The notes beneath the pieces were generated by a model, which was not told the origin of the DNA, did no database searches, and was given only the letters and a program-made list of their open reading frames with translations. 64,000 bases of DNA from Chamaecrista fasciculata (Eukaryota; Streptophyta; Magnoliopsida; Fabales; Fabaceae), in NCBI GenBank assembly GCA_003254925.1, contig QANZ01045410.1, positions 61,806-125,805 of the forward strand, written 5' to 3'. Both the position numbers and the translations under genes were made by a program. Of the stretch, positions 10,640-22,896 are shown piece by piece (the first letter of the stretch is position 1; each line of letters opens with the position of its first letter).

Positions 10640-11480
10640 TAATTTATGATTTTAATTTCAAGATGCTTTTTATAGAAATCAAACCTTAAAATGAGATAAC
10701 AGCCTTCCTTACTAACTAAGCTAACTTTTTAAAGCAAAGAAATTATCTTAAGAAAAATAAAGCATAATCAAAAGTTAAAGTCCCATATGAAAAATTGGAA
10801 ATTTTGTGAAAGAAAACGATGTCATTGGAAAAAAAAACTGTGACAAAAGGCAAAAGTGGTGTTACGAGTTATATAACAATGTTCTGTACTGCAATGCACA
10901 AAAGGACACACTTTTGAATAAAGTTGATTGAACACAATTACCTACCTTCTGCTATGAAAGAAAGCATCAACATTAGAAGAATACAAATTAAAAGTTAAGT
11001 AAAGGTGCTCCAGAGTTTGTGCTGCTGGCAAACAAAAGTAAGCAAAATGGGCAGTTTAGGTTTGGATTCTCCTAATTCTCTGAGAAATTAAAAGTGTCAA
11101 ATTTGGCAAAAGTAAAATAAGCGTGAGCACCCATTACCCAATACACTTTTGGACAATTAAAAGCTAGAGAGCCTGGATGCTCTGATTCACACAAATCTAT
11201 TAAAAAAGTCAGATCTTATGGTTGATACTTCGAGTGCTCTAGCACCGGAGCTTTGAGCATCACTGCCCCATTGGTTATATCTATCTCGTTTCTCTTTTTA
11301 TCTTTTGCAGGTCTCTTTCTTATTACACCTTGTAAAGTACAGTAGAGGATCTAAATCTTGGTAATTATACATCAAGAAGCTACAATGAAAAGAATACAAA
11401 TGGGGTAAGACAAAATTTCAAGGCTAATTGGATAAACACTTCTTTTTGGGGTCCAAACACCATTGACACAACAACTAACC
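10640..11480. other. Intergenic sequence downstream of the golgin gene
   Basis: No gene frame. Moderately AT-rich unique sequence, including a polypyrimidine tract and acceptor-like TTTATCTTTTGCAG near 11300-11312. The 3' end of the convergent minus-strand golgin-like transcript probably lies in its right part. Confidence 0.4.
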
Positions 11481-11587
11481 TAGTTGTTACTCAAGGTGCA
11501 AATGGAGTACTTGAAAGGTTAAAACTTGAAGAGAGACTGATGACACTCTCAACTGGGTTTTTGCATGGACATCTTGTAGTAGTACTC

Positions 11588-14500
11588 TCAACTTCTGCTA
11601 TCCACATCAAAACCAGCACCAGTCCAACCAGGACCTGAAGTTCTACTTTTGGGCACGGCACCGATACCCTTTCCTTTTGATTGGAGGTTAACCTTCTTTT
11701 TAGTTCTTGCTTCTCCCTCACTAGAAGGCTGCTGATTATGTCCATTTGTCACTGAAACTTTCTGACCATGGTTAGAAGTATTCTCAGCTGATTCCCCACT
11801 TGGTTCCCTAGTGTTGGCAACAGGGGAAGCATCTTGCCTTGTAGTATTTTGAGAAGTACTTGCCGATCTCCCATCCTAATTCAAGTGCAAGAATTTAATA
11901 TTTACTATCACGATTTGCATATGTATAAACAAAGCATGCCTTCTGGGAAAGGTACCATGTAATAATAGATCTAATACACATGATGTGCAATTGCCTACTA
12001 CATGCAGAAACTAGAAATTACACATAAGGAATTTCCAACCAAGATACTTTAGTAGTGGGTCTGAAATTGCTTGTCTAATTAATGGGCTACTAAATCACAT
12101 TTCACATTCCTTCAACAAATAAGTGGGCTCAGGCCAAAAATAAAAAGAGGGTCATTTTCTTGTAGAATTAGATTAAATCCCACACTTCTCACTGCACAAC
12201 TATTCTTCCAAAGTTACCAGTAGAGCACCGACAAGCAAAATGACATTCCTTTCACTGCCTTAAAAAAGATAATTTAAGCTGAGTAATACCCCATCCCTAA
12301 GAGGAATTTGTGCAGAATCAAAGTTGATGAAAAACATGCTCCATAGAGTAGCTTTGTCCAGGGGATACTCCCTGATGACATCCTTTTTTTGCCAGACTCC
12401 CTGATGACTTATGTGACCATTCTCATAATCAAGACTACATAACTTATATGTATTCCTTGGCAACTATTTAACCATACTGTTATTATTAAGAACTGTCCAG
12501 TGTCTACTAACTAACCCAAGGCTAGACCCACAGAGTGAAGTTAGAAAATTTTCTACACACACAAATAAAAAAAAAAAAGGCGAGTCCAATTTATCTCTAT
12601 GTCATCCCAATTTGCACTGTCAAGATGGACAGTATTCATGCCAAAAACAATTCTGTAAATCAAATACGGTGGCCTTGTAAGGGTTTTGAATATATGGACA
12701 AAATTAGCGCAGTTCAGAGGCTCAATTAGTACTTCTTTTAGTACAAGATAGGCACTTGAGGTACATTTGACAAGATTAATCAGGCCCTAAGATAATAAGT
12801 TCATAGTACCCAAAAGGTAAAAAATTCCAGAGATTCTGAAATAAAGCTCCTTACCTAGGTCAACCGCCAAAAAGTAAAGTCCACTAAACCATAAGTTACA
12901 TAATGTTATATATGTTATTAGCTCTAGATTTAAAAATGATGAACACCAAGGGAAGGGCAAGGAAAACTTACATGATGAAGTGTTGTTGATGAGCGGCTTG
13001 GATTCATAGCTTCCAATCGTCTTTTTAATTCCTCCAGTCTTGACAACTGAGAATTACTGCTCTCTTGGACCTATAAATAATTATTAGTATCAAATAACCA
13101 GGCAAAAGTAGCATATTATGTCTTCAATTCATTATTAATTTACCAGATTGCTCAAGTCCTCACATAGCTTCTGTTTTGTTGCCTCTTCATCTCTCACTGC
13201 TTTTGCCGCTGATTCCCACACCTGCAGAACAAGCAGTCAAAATATTTACTTTGGAGGAAAGGAATCAGTGATACTCATTGACATTTTAGGAGATAAAGGC
13301 TCACAGTCACACTTATCTACGAAATTTAGATTCTAGGCAGTAAATCCCTTAACAAATTCATAAGGAATCCCTCGTTAATGCATATGCAATGCTATAGTTT
13401 TAGAACAAAAATCATGATTCAGAAATTAACTTTCCATGAATGAGTAAAAAAAAAATTAAAATTTGCTGTTATTTACCATGATTAAGTGTACCACTTAAAC
13501 TTAAGACCTACTTTATTGTATGGTACTGAATATTGGGCGATAAAAAGCTAGCATGAGCATATTATCAATGTAGCAGAAATGTGAATGATGCGTTGGATGA
13601 GTGGTCACACTTGAAAGGATATGATTAGGAATGAGTGCATTAGAGAGAAAGTTGGGATAGCACCTATTATAAAAAATTTAATTGAAACACGCCTTAAGTG
13701 GTTTGATCACGTACAAAGAAGGCCATTAGAGACTCTTGTACGTAGAGTTAACCAGATAGAAGATAGCCCAATAACTAAAAATCAGGGAAGACCAAAGAAA
13801 ATAATTGGAGAAACTATTAGGAAGAGTTTATTTATTGATAACCTAACCATAGAAATGAGTATAGACATAACACATTGAAGCCGATTGATCAATACAGCCG
13901 AACTCACCTAGTGGGACAACGTTGTAACTATACAATTAAATGGATGATGAAAATGCATAACATGCCTGTCATCATTGATACTCATCAAAACAAAGAAAAA
14001 ATAAATTTACACTTCAAGCATCAATCTAGCAGCTTGTGATCTCTACCTACCCTATGAATTTACTTTTTGAAAGTATTTATATGTTTATTGCAATACTCAG
14101 TAGACATTACCTATACTAATATTTAGAAAATCACAATGATTAGTTGGGGAAATAGAAGTGACATACCATTTTTGCCTGCTCTTCCTTTAGCTTGGCCACA
14201 CGAATTCTCTCTGTTTGTGCCTCTATTTTCTTTCTCAGATGTTCAAGTGCTTAAAGTATGCATCAAATATAAAGAAAAGCGAGGTCAAATAACTAAACAA
14301 TCTGTTCAATAAAAAAATTGTTTTAAATTTACAACAGAAATAGAAGGAGCACGTGGTGCATGCTTGCAGGGGTCCTTTGTGGGGTGCTTTCAAGCCCCAC
14401 ATTGGAGGGTGTAACTGTGTGTGTGTGGTAAATAAGTAGGTGTTAGGGCTGATCGGGTACCACCCACGTTAGGTGGTTTTACCCTTCAGTGTCTGGCCAA

Positions 14501-15864
14501 AAAAAGAAAATAGAAATAGAAGGTAATGATTATAATATGGAAACCTGCTTTCTTTGGCCCAGATGTGAGTTTCATCTCCAATGTAAGATTTGCAAGCTCA
14601 CGTTCGACATCACGGATTTTAGAATAGTTCTCTTGGATGTATCTGAAAATAGTATTGAAAAGGATTAAGATATTATATTACACAACAAAAAATGTATCAA
14701 GATTTATATTGGCAATAAAACAGGGCCCTTATACACTGAAGGCAGTCAAGTGTAAGTAGCATTTGTTAAATCTAGACTGAGACCACATGATGCAATCATG
14801 CAGAAAGGGAGGTTCATATCAGAACCATCGAGGGCTTTGGTTTGGCAAGCCTGTATTTATTCCATGGTCTCAATTGTTAACGTAATTTAGTTGATTCAAT
14901 CCAAAAGATGTATAACAGATTTCAAACTTTGTTTAGAAACAATGAGAATCATGAGTATTCCCTTGTTTCAATTTAAGCCAATTGGTGTTAAACAGAAAAT
15001 ACAGCATTTTATTCTTTCCTTGTATTTTATACCACTAGTTCAGCACAGTAGAAGTTTAACAAGACCAGGCAAGAGAAGTAGAGAACAAACTATCCAAGGC
15101 ATGCATGGCTTCACAACCACCATTACCACTTCGCCAGTAGAAACCATCATACATGAAATATTTAAGCAATGATGCAAAAACCATCCCATGCACTACTACA
15201 TTCTTACAAATCACTGTTGCTTTGTGTTTTATGACTACTTTAACTACTGAATTATACATTGACCAACCCTATCGAATCTTATCGCCATCCAGACACCGAA
15301 AAACCAATTCCCGCAACTTTAGTCATCTCCTAGGCTCCATGTAAGATATTATCACCAAATCTTACAACGTATGGCATTAAAAACACTGGATACTTGTTCA
15401 AATTGAAAAGAGACAGCATAAGATTGATTCAATCGAAGTCTCAACTTTCGCCCCTAGTCCAAATGTTCATAACACTAGGTATTACAAATAATCCCTGTTT
15501 ATTCATCCTGCATTGCTTCACCCCATCAATTTAGGCACACAAATGACCCATGGCAAACAATGCAAACGGAAACGAGGTTAAATTCATGCAAAAACAAATG
15601 ATCGCATAAATCCTTGGCAGATCCATGTATAATTTGAGCGGAAAGGAGAGAATTAAAATTACTTGTGTAATTGAAGCTGCTCTTCCTCGATGATCTGCGA
15701 TGAAATTCAAGAAGCAAAGATGAAGAAAGCGTGGAATCAAGAAATGGAAAGAAGAAAGGGGAAAGAGGAGAATTGACCTTCTCAGTGTAGCTAATGATCG
15801 GAGATTCTCTAGGGAGACCGTCGGGTCCGATCTCCGGCAGAAGCGAAGGATTGTTGGAAGCCAT
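11588..15864 (-). CDS. GORAB: RAB6-interacting golgin-like coiled-coil protein, 254 aa, 7 exons
   Basis: Exons (minus strand): 15864-15778, 15694-15663, 14642-14545, 14249-14167, 13221-13144, 13070-12972, 11875-11588. They sum to 255 codons with stop, all with GT-AG borders. The protein starts MASNNPSLLPEIGPDGLPRE. A long charged coiled coil follows (about residues 28-165, with YIQENYSKIRDVERELANL, ALEHLRKKIEAQTERI and LSRLEELKRRLEAMN), then a polar linker and a conserved end, GPGWTGAGFDVDSRS. This matches a plant family that databases name RAB6-interacting golgin (formerly an unnamed or 'transcriptional activator' domain family). The name implies a Golgi role by homology to animal GORAB; direct evidence in plants is thin. 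Introns carry a LINE scrap and a SINE-like repeat. Family assignment is strong, function is inferred. Confidence 0.9.
13500..13925 (+). mobile_element. LINE reverse-transcriptase 3' fragment in an intron of the golgin-like gene
   Basis: 13621-13878 encodes the C-terminal end of a plant non-LTR reverse transcriptase (motifs LKWFDHVQRRPLETLVRRV, then GRPKKIIGETIR). Sequence 5' of it reads the same family in other frames (PTLLYGTEYWA near 13510) with stops, and GTGGGACAACGTTGT at 13913-13927 is typical of the 3' end. Truncated at 5' and antisense to the host gene. Confidence 0.85.
14345..14505 (+). repeat. SINE-like dispersed repeat, copy 1
   Basis: It shares TTTCAAGCCC, a GTGTGTGTG run, AAGTAGG and ACCCACGTTAGG, in that order, with an inverted copy at 21645-21765. 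TTTCAAGCCC resembles a Pol III B box. It lies in an intron of the golgin-like gene. Confidence 0.4.
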
Positions 15865-16064
15865 TTCCGATCGAAGCCGTCACTGAGGATTCAGATTTGA
15901 AATTTTTTTTATTTAATACAGAAAATTCTATTCGTGATTCGTGATTCGTGAATCTGCTTGCTGCGAATTGCAAAGCACGTTTATGCGACGCGGCAAGATT
16001 TCCTTGTCATTATTAACAAAACCACTCAACTCGGCTGGTTAAAATCATACAACTCCTTAATTTG
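15865..16064. other. Upstream region of the golgin-like gene
   Basis: Non-coding 200 bp 5' of the minus-strand start. It contains a short direct repeat (ATTCGTGATTCGTG near 15930). No clear TATA box could be assigned. Confidence 0.4.
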
Positions 16065-16600
16065 TTTTAGGTCAAATACTCATTTTGGTCCCCAAACTAG
16101 GGGGTATGTTTCATTTTAATACTAAAACTATTTTTCTTCAGTTTTGGTCCTTAAACTTTAACATTTGTTCCATTTCGGTCTCAAAAATATGATTTCATAT
16201 GATTTTTGTCGTTATTTCGAACTTTAGAGTTTAGACAATTAAGATGAATAATTTCTCTTTCATATATATCATAATAAGTGAGTTGATAAAACGTGAAAGA
16301 AAAATTTTCTTTCTTAGTCATAAATTGAAGACAAATTTGTGATTATTTTCATCTCCAATTTGTGATTAAGACACTCTTTATCAATTGACTTATTAAGACA
16401 AATACGAAAGAGAAGTGATCAATTTTAACAGTCAAGTTATAAATATCAGCAGAAACTCGACAAAATCATATTTTAGGGACTAAAATGGAACAAATTTAAT
16501 GGTTAAGGTCTAAAACGAAAAAAAAACTGTTAAGACCAAAATAAAACTTACTCCATAGTTTAAGGACAAAAAAGAAGATTTTAACCTTTGATTTATTATC
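16065..16600. mobile_element. Mutator-type MITE, family B, about 535 bp
   Basis: The left arm starts GGTCAAATACTCATTTTGGT and the right arm ends, inverted, in GAAGATTTTAACC. Shared blocks TTTTGGTCCTTAAACTTT, AAAATATGATTTCATA and AAGTGAGTTGATAAAA identify the family also present at 4236-5085 and 49865-50086. The target duplication is not clean. Confidence 0.75.
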
Positions 16601-16747
16601 ATCCGAAAAGTTTTTGGAAGTAGGAAAAGTGATTAAACACTTGAAATCTTTTATATTTTATACAGAAAAGTCTATTTTGTTAATTTTCTAAATCATGAAT
16701 GATATATTTTTTTTCCGGGTCTTTAACATGGTAAGATAGATCATAAC

Positions 16748-17093
16748 CTAGGAAGCATGGACACTGACTCGGACACGGGACACGACACGGACACGGACAC
16801 AGCGACAGGCTAGACTCTCAAAATTACGCGACACGACACGGCATATATTTATATATAAAAATAATTAAATATTCATAATTTTTAATGAAAAATTTAAAAA
16901 TTACAAGTTTTATTCATAATATATGTCATATGTATTATTATTTTCTCTTATATGTCATGTTAAAGTCACAAAAAATTGATTTATATTTTAAAATTTATGA
17001 ATATGTGTCGTGTCAGTGTCGTACGGGTGTCGGACACCGACACGTGTCTGACACGGCGACACGCCCTCAAAATGAAGTGTCCATGCTTCTTAG
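16748..17093. mobile_element. 346 bp hAT-type MITE (GAAGCATGGACAC family), copy 1
   Basis: The perfect 8 bp duplication ATCATAAC lies at 16740-16747 and 17094-17101. The termini are inverted (CTAGGAAGCATGGACAC; reading in from the right CTAAGAAGCATGGACAC). Subterminal arrays of GACACGG/CCGTGTC surround an AT-rich core. It has exactly the same length as copy 2 at 53109-53454, which lies in the opposite orientation. Confidence 0.92.
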
Positions 17094-17621
17094 ATCATAA
17101 CATAACTAACAATACAAAAATGATATATCGTATTATCATTACATAAGATGGAAATTTTGATTATTGTAAAAGGGTTTCTTTATAAGAAACAAGAGTTTTT
17201 TTTTTTTTATTTATCAAAATTAGAAAGTAAAAATATTTTTTTGTAATTCCACATATATATTTATATATATATTAAATAGAAAACATTAGAAGGATATTTT
17301 TAGTATTTTAAAATATTTTTTAGTACCTTTTTCTTTATTAGTTTTAAATATTTTAACAATAATAACTAATTATCATTTAATAATTTAAAAATAATATCTA
17401 CATAAACTTTAGTGCATATGATACCCACCAGTTATTATTACTATTATTACAATAAACACATTTTTTAACATATTTTATTTAATTATTTTATCCGTTAATA
17501 TCATATACACATTGTTTAAATATTGCAGTGATTTTCATATGAGTTGATTGCATTATCACATCAGAAGCTTAAAGTGTTTAACAATTAACACTTATTATTA
17601 CACGCATCATTAAAAAAACTG

Positions 17622-20600
17622 CTAGTGCTGATGTATTGATGAAGCTGCTTCATTCAAGAATGGCAGAACAGCTTCTAATGTAGGCAAAGCAGGGATTGCC
17701 CCTCTTTGTGTCACTGTGAGAGCACCACATACATTGGCAAAATACAGAGCTTTTCTCAGAAGCTTCTCATCCTGCTACACCAAAATTCAAATGTATTTAT
17801 TTTCCTCAACAATTACTGTTCCATGTAGTACTAAAACTTTAAAAATGAAACTCTGAATTCAATTCAATATCCAGTAAATGATGTGTGTATGTGAATCATT
17901 AGTGTTCCTTATTTTTCTTTCACCATTGCAAAGCTAATCCAAATGGTAAACAACTTGGTGTCGCTTGAATAAGGTCTCGGGTTCAAGACCTTATGAATAA
18001 AGTTATCCCCGTTGAGAGATTCCTCCACCATAGCAAGGTGGGCGACCCACATAGAACTCGGAGTAGTTAGCGTGAAGCTTCGAAGATTAGGTGAACAACC
18101 CAAAAAAAAGTTCCTTTAATGTTTAGAAAGGACGAAACACGCTTTAGGTGGTTCGGGCATGTACAAAAAAAACCTATAAAGGCCCCAGTACGCAGAATTG
18201 ACCAAATGGTTGAAAATCCTATAATGCGAGGAATGAGAAAACCAAAGAAAACTATCCAAGAAACTAACCAGAAAGATTTATCTATCAATAACCTAACGGT
18301 TGACATGTACAATGATAGAACGCGTTGACGTCAGTTGATCCATATAGCCGACCCTACTTAGTGGGAAAAGACTTTGGTTGTTGTTGTTGTTGTTGTTGTA
18401 ATGTTCAGAAACTAAAATGTGAATTCAAGTCAAAACTAACTATGATCTCATATATTAGTACAATAGTATCATTTTATTGAAGAACTTGACAGTAAATGCT
18501 CAAGAATTTGAGTTAACTTTCTTAGATTTACTATCTACAATTCTACATCCTACAATGTATGTCAAATTAGTTAGTGTTTGTTTCAAGTACTATCTGTAAG
18601 ATGAAGTTGGATCCTCTAAATTTCTCAAAGTTGGATCCTCTAAATTTCTCAAAGTCTCCGTATAAATTTTGGAGAAAGTAAAAAACACTAACAAAGAGAT
18701 AAATACCGAGACTCACTTGCAAAGAATTCATGCCTGGGTTTTGTTCTCTCTAAAATCTATTCTGTAAATATTATAAGAAATTCAGAGGATTCGGATTCTT
18801 AACAGAACATGATAGTTTTTGTACTCCTTGTATATGTATATAGGTTCTCAGTAAAATAAGAAAAAGGAAAGCAAGGAACAGAAGACAATAGACAACATAA
18901 AACATCCATTGCTTTACTTTGACCCAACAACCTTCCAGAACATAATGAAATTCTTCTTGGCTGCAATCATACACTGCTTTAAGCAACGAAATTAACAATT
19001 TAAGAAGAAAAATGAAAAGCACCTCATCAAGGAGTCACAAGAAACACAAATCACTAGTGTCGTTAAGGATGATTTCATTTAAAAATCAAATCACCTAGTG
19101 TTGTTATAAAAAATACTCATTAGATAGTCATCTCATTGGAGATGATAACAATAAACATCTAAAAACTATATAACTGATTTTATCCTCTATCAGAACAGCT
19201 AAAACAAGTCGAAATTTCTAAGTACCTGAAATAGAGTTTGGTCTAAAGCTATGCTGTACAGCATCCCACTCACAAATGCATCACCAGCGCCAGTTGTGTC
19301 AACAGGTTTAACTTTAATACCTGCAACCCTGCCTCTAAATTCCTGCAGAGAAATTTGGTGGTACCAAATTACCAGTTTGCTAAACATTGATCACTTTCCA
19401 GAGGAAAAATAGAAACAATCAAAATGGTTGAATGTTAAAACTTCTTATCAATTATACACCAGCTCCTAGTAGTCATCAAGCATCTCACCACAAGATGAGT
19501 CACACATTATCATAGTCAAATGACTTTGACAAGCCTACCTTAGTGTAATATCTACAACCTCCTGACCCTTCAGTTACAACCAAAAGCTTAAGATTTGGAT
19601 GAAAAAGCTTATTCAACACAACGTTATCATCATAAGGATCATCACCACCAGTCAGGAATGCAACCTCATCCTGACTTATCTGCACATAAGTAGAAACCCC
19701 ACATCAACTCAACTAAAAGGAAAAAAATGAATGGTAGAATGCTTAAATCTTGACAAACGACTTAATACAAAACTCTATCACCACCTATATCATATTCTAC
19801 CTTTATAATATCAGCTTGTTCCCATATACTCATTATGCTCTTTTGGGCAGCATCAGCTGATGGCCATAGTGCCAATCTCAAATTTGGATCATATGAGAGA
19901 ATACAACCTGAGCTTTTGGCAACGCTCATAGCAACAAGATGAGCTGATTTGCATGGATCATCAATCAAGCTGATGGAACCATAATGGAATATCCTAGCCT
20001 GCAATTAATATAATGAGCGTCCTACCTCAAATCACAGTTCAATTCAATATGATTAAAGCACAAAGAGAAATCAAAATACCTTCTTTATGAGATTTTTATC
20101 AAGTTCTGACTCGTGTAGAAGCATATCGGCACTTGGATTTCGGTAGAACAAGAACTCACGCTCTCCAGCAGCTCTTAGTGTAACGAAAGCCAACGCAGTT
20201 CTTGCACTAGAATCAAATCTCATACCAGATATCTCAACGTTGTTCTGCTTTAAAATGTCGGCCAACATGTATCCAAATTCATCTGCTCCAACCTAAATCA
20301 TAGAATGCGAAGAACTTAGATATGGTTTTCTATTCTAGTAGATCAAACAAGCAATTCTTATTTTCTTCTCTTTTCTCTTTCGGCTTTGGTGGTTTGGGGA
20401 ATGAGAATAGTAACAAAGACAAAGTAACCATTTAGAACAAGTACAAAACTTAACTGTTCACTGTCAAATTAGAGAACCTAATGCAAAGAGGCTAAAAAAA
20501 ATTATCTAAATCTTGTCCTAATATCATAGACAAAAATAGAAAAACTACACCTTGCCTATAAAAGCAGAAGAAACCCCCAATTTAGATATGCCTACAGCCA

Positions 20601-21412
20601 CATTGGCAGGAGCACCACCAGGAGCTTTCTTGAAAGCAGGTGCTTCAGCAAGTGACACTCCTCCAACTGTTGGCACAAAATCAACCAACATTTCCCCAAA
20701 GCAAACAACCATCGGATTCCTATCGTCATCGACATCTTTCTCTTGAAGATCTCCAGATTTACCTGCAAAGAAGCTGTGGCTTTAAACCAACTTGAACCCC
20801 ATTCTGTTCAGTAATAGTTACTGAACTGCAGAGAATTAAATTTGGACAATATCAGACGGCAGCAATTAGGTAAAAGAAGGCCAAAACTATGAAAAAACAT
20901 ATACCTTCTACATAATTGGATGACCGTCGTTTGTTAAGAAATTATGGTTATTAATAGTCAAAATTATTAACAAAAATGTTAAGATCAAACTCTGTTTAGA
21001 CCTTCTGCTGTGTCCTCTTTCTGTCCTTACAGCAACTTTGAACTTTTAAATTATAAAATTTTAAGTGGAGCTGGTCTTTCTAGATTTTTAGTCAATATGA
21101 TCTTCGATTGTACTACCTGTTCAAATTCAGTACACGAGACTATCCCAAAATCAAATAGATCCCATAAATGACAAGCGATTTTTTCTTTTTCTCCAAACCC
21201 TATTAGACACTAACGTTGAACAAGTAAACAAATCCGATTAACAGAACTAAACGAAGATCTACAATCCGAAAATGAAACACAATTTTCAGCTAGCAAATTT
21301 TGTTCCGACCCAGTATTTTTCAACAGAGCACAAGAATAATAATTAAGGAAAAGAACAGAAAAACAAAACATGAGGTGGGCGGCGAAAAACCTGAAGCAAC
21401 AGTGTGAGCCAT
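17622..21412 (-). CDS. FRK: Fructokinase (pfkB family), 350 aa, 7 exons
   Basis: Exons (minus strand): 21412-21391, 20762-20551, 20292-20080, 19998-19801, 19679-19539, 19342-19226, 17771-17622, giving 351 codons with stop; all introns are GT-AG. The enzyme phosphorylates fructose to fructose 6-phosphate with ATP, feeding sucrose-derived carbon into glycolysis and starch. Visible signatures: substrate-side GGAPAN at residues 56-61, NPSAD and [12 protein letters not shown] in the middle, and the pfkB signature DTTGAGDAF with catalytic Asp283 in the GAGD anion hole. The length is normal. There is no obvious plastid transit peptide, so it is probably cytosolic. The sequence most resembles plant fructokinases of the FRK-7 type, but the isoform number is uncertain. 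Exon 1 codes for only seven residues plus one base. Intron 6 contains a SINE-like repeat and a LINE fragment. The gene looks fully functional. Confidence 0.95.
17935..18075 (+). repeat. SINE-like tRNA-derived repeat
   Basis: GGTTCAAGACC at 17980-17990 differs from the Pol III B-box consensus at one position. An A-box-like TGGTAAACAACTTGG lies about 35 bp upstream, the spacing seen in tRNA-derived SINEs. It lies in fructokinase intron 6, directly before a LINE fragment that could have supplied a 3' end. Confidence 0.4.
18112..18405 (+). mobile_element. LINE 3' fragment with (GTT)n tail in fructokinase intron 6
   Basis: 18119-18328 encodes the same reverse-transcriptase C-terminus as 13621-13878 ([19 protein letters not shown], then [11 protein letters not shown]). 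It is followed by CCGACCCTACTTAGTGGGA and a GTT microsatellite at about 18376-18399, the kind of tail typical of RTE-type LINEs. 5'-truncated and antisense to the host gene. Confidence 0.88.
18608..18655. repeat. 24 bp perfect tandem duplication
   Basis: TTGGATCCTCTAAATTTCTC followed by AAAG occurs twice in a row within fructokinase intron 6. Confidence 0.9.
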
Positions 21413-22896
21413 TGAAGCAAGAAACAAGGTATTGCAGCAAAGAAGAAGAAGAAAGCAATGTTAGCGGAAGTTGTAGAGAGAAGAATAAATGACATGAATA
21501 GCCAGAAGCTGATTATTGATTGGGTTGGGATTAACAGTATAGATTGTTCAACAAGTTACAAATTTTGGTTTTTGTTTTTTGTTTTTTGTTTTTTTGCCAA
21601 AAACAAGTTACAAATTTTATTTTTTTTTTAGAGACAGGAATGGACAAAACACCTATCGTGGGTGTTAGTCTTTATTCTCATATAACCTACTTAAATACTC
21701 ACACACACTCACTCCCCCACCGACTTGGGCTTGAAACCACCGCAAAGGCACAAGTTACAAAATTGGATGTAATGTTTGGAGCAAAAATTGTTTTCTTTTT
21801 CCTTTTGTTTCTTGAAATTTTTGTCATCTGTTTAGTATGGTATAATTAATAAATCACAAAATTTAAATATGGGAGAAAAACAAATAACATTATTTCCCTT
21901 TAACCATACGTGACATTAACATTTTGGCCAAAAAAAATGTGACATTAACATAAATATATTTAAATCGCAAAAGCGATAAAAATAGAGTTAAATAGTAAAA
22001 TTGAGATTTTACTTATTAAAACTTATTAAATGGATCATAAAATTACCTATAGTTGAAATCGAGTATAATTATATAATTTAAGATTTAAAATTAGATTTTA
22101 TAGTCATGACTTTTATATAAAAAAATTGAATAAACATTCAAACTAATAAAAGTTTTTAAAAATATTATCTCCATCATCATCTTACTATCATACTCTTTAT
22201 CATCATTTTCATCATCACATGTGTTTATTTTAATTTATATATTATATTATATTATTAATTTGCTATGATAACATGTCGAAAGAAGAAGAGGAAAGAAGAA
22301 AGAAGCCCCAATGTGTTAAAAAAAAAAAACTTTATAAGCGACATGGCAGAATGTAAATGCCAGATCAATTGGACGGTCTAGATTTACTAAAATCTAGAGA
22401 ACTATAGGAATTTGATTATAGAGGACCCGCCTCTAAATTTGTAATTGTAACAGAGATGAGAATCTCGTGATTTCCAACGGCAACAATAGAAATAGGGAAA
22501 TATTAGGCTTTTTTAAATTATGTTTAAAAAAATGATAAAAATATATATTTTTAAATTTTATATTAATTTTTAATTTCGTCTCTAATATTTATTTATCATC
22601 AATTTCATCTAAACAATTTCACATTTTTATTGGCCAAAAAAAAATTTCACATTTTTTGTTAATTTAGTTTTCGCATTAACTGTTGGCCAAAAAAAAAGTC
22701 TTCGCATTAACTTCATCCAATGAGATAATGACAAAATCTATATAACATATGACATGTAAAGTATAATTGCTGGAAAATAAATTCGGGTACAAATTGAAAA
22801 TTATATGAAACTTGATTGATTGGATGTAGTTAGGATAAAAAATAAAAGTTATTAAAATATAAAATTTTAATACAAAACTGACAAAAAAAAAATAAA
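21413..22896. other. Intergenic region 5' of fructokinase
   Basis: No gene. 21415-21520 is probably the fructokinase 5' leader and proximal promoter. 21645-21765 is a SINE-like repeat. The rest is AT-rich, with two copies of a GGCCAAAAAAAAATT/GTC motif near 22630 and 22685. Confidence 0.5.
21645..21765 (-). repeat. SINE-like dispersed repeat, copy 2
   Basis: Inverted relative to the copy at 14345-14505. It shares GGGCTTGAAACCACC, the CACACACTCACTC run and CCTATCGTGGGTGTTAG in the same order. Confidence 0.4.

Noticed and set aside
15526-15864. 112-codon minus-strand frame beginning with the golgin-like start
   Set aside because: It reads through the first donor into intron 1; the correct product splices after SYTEK at 15778.
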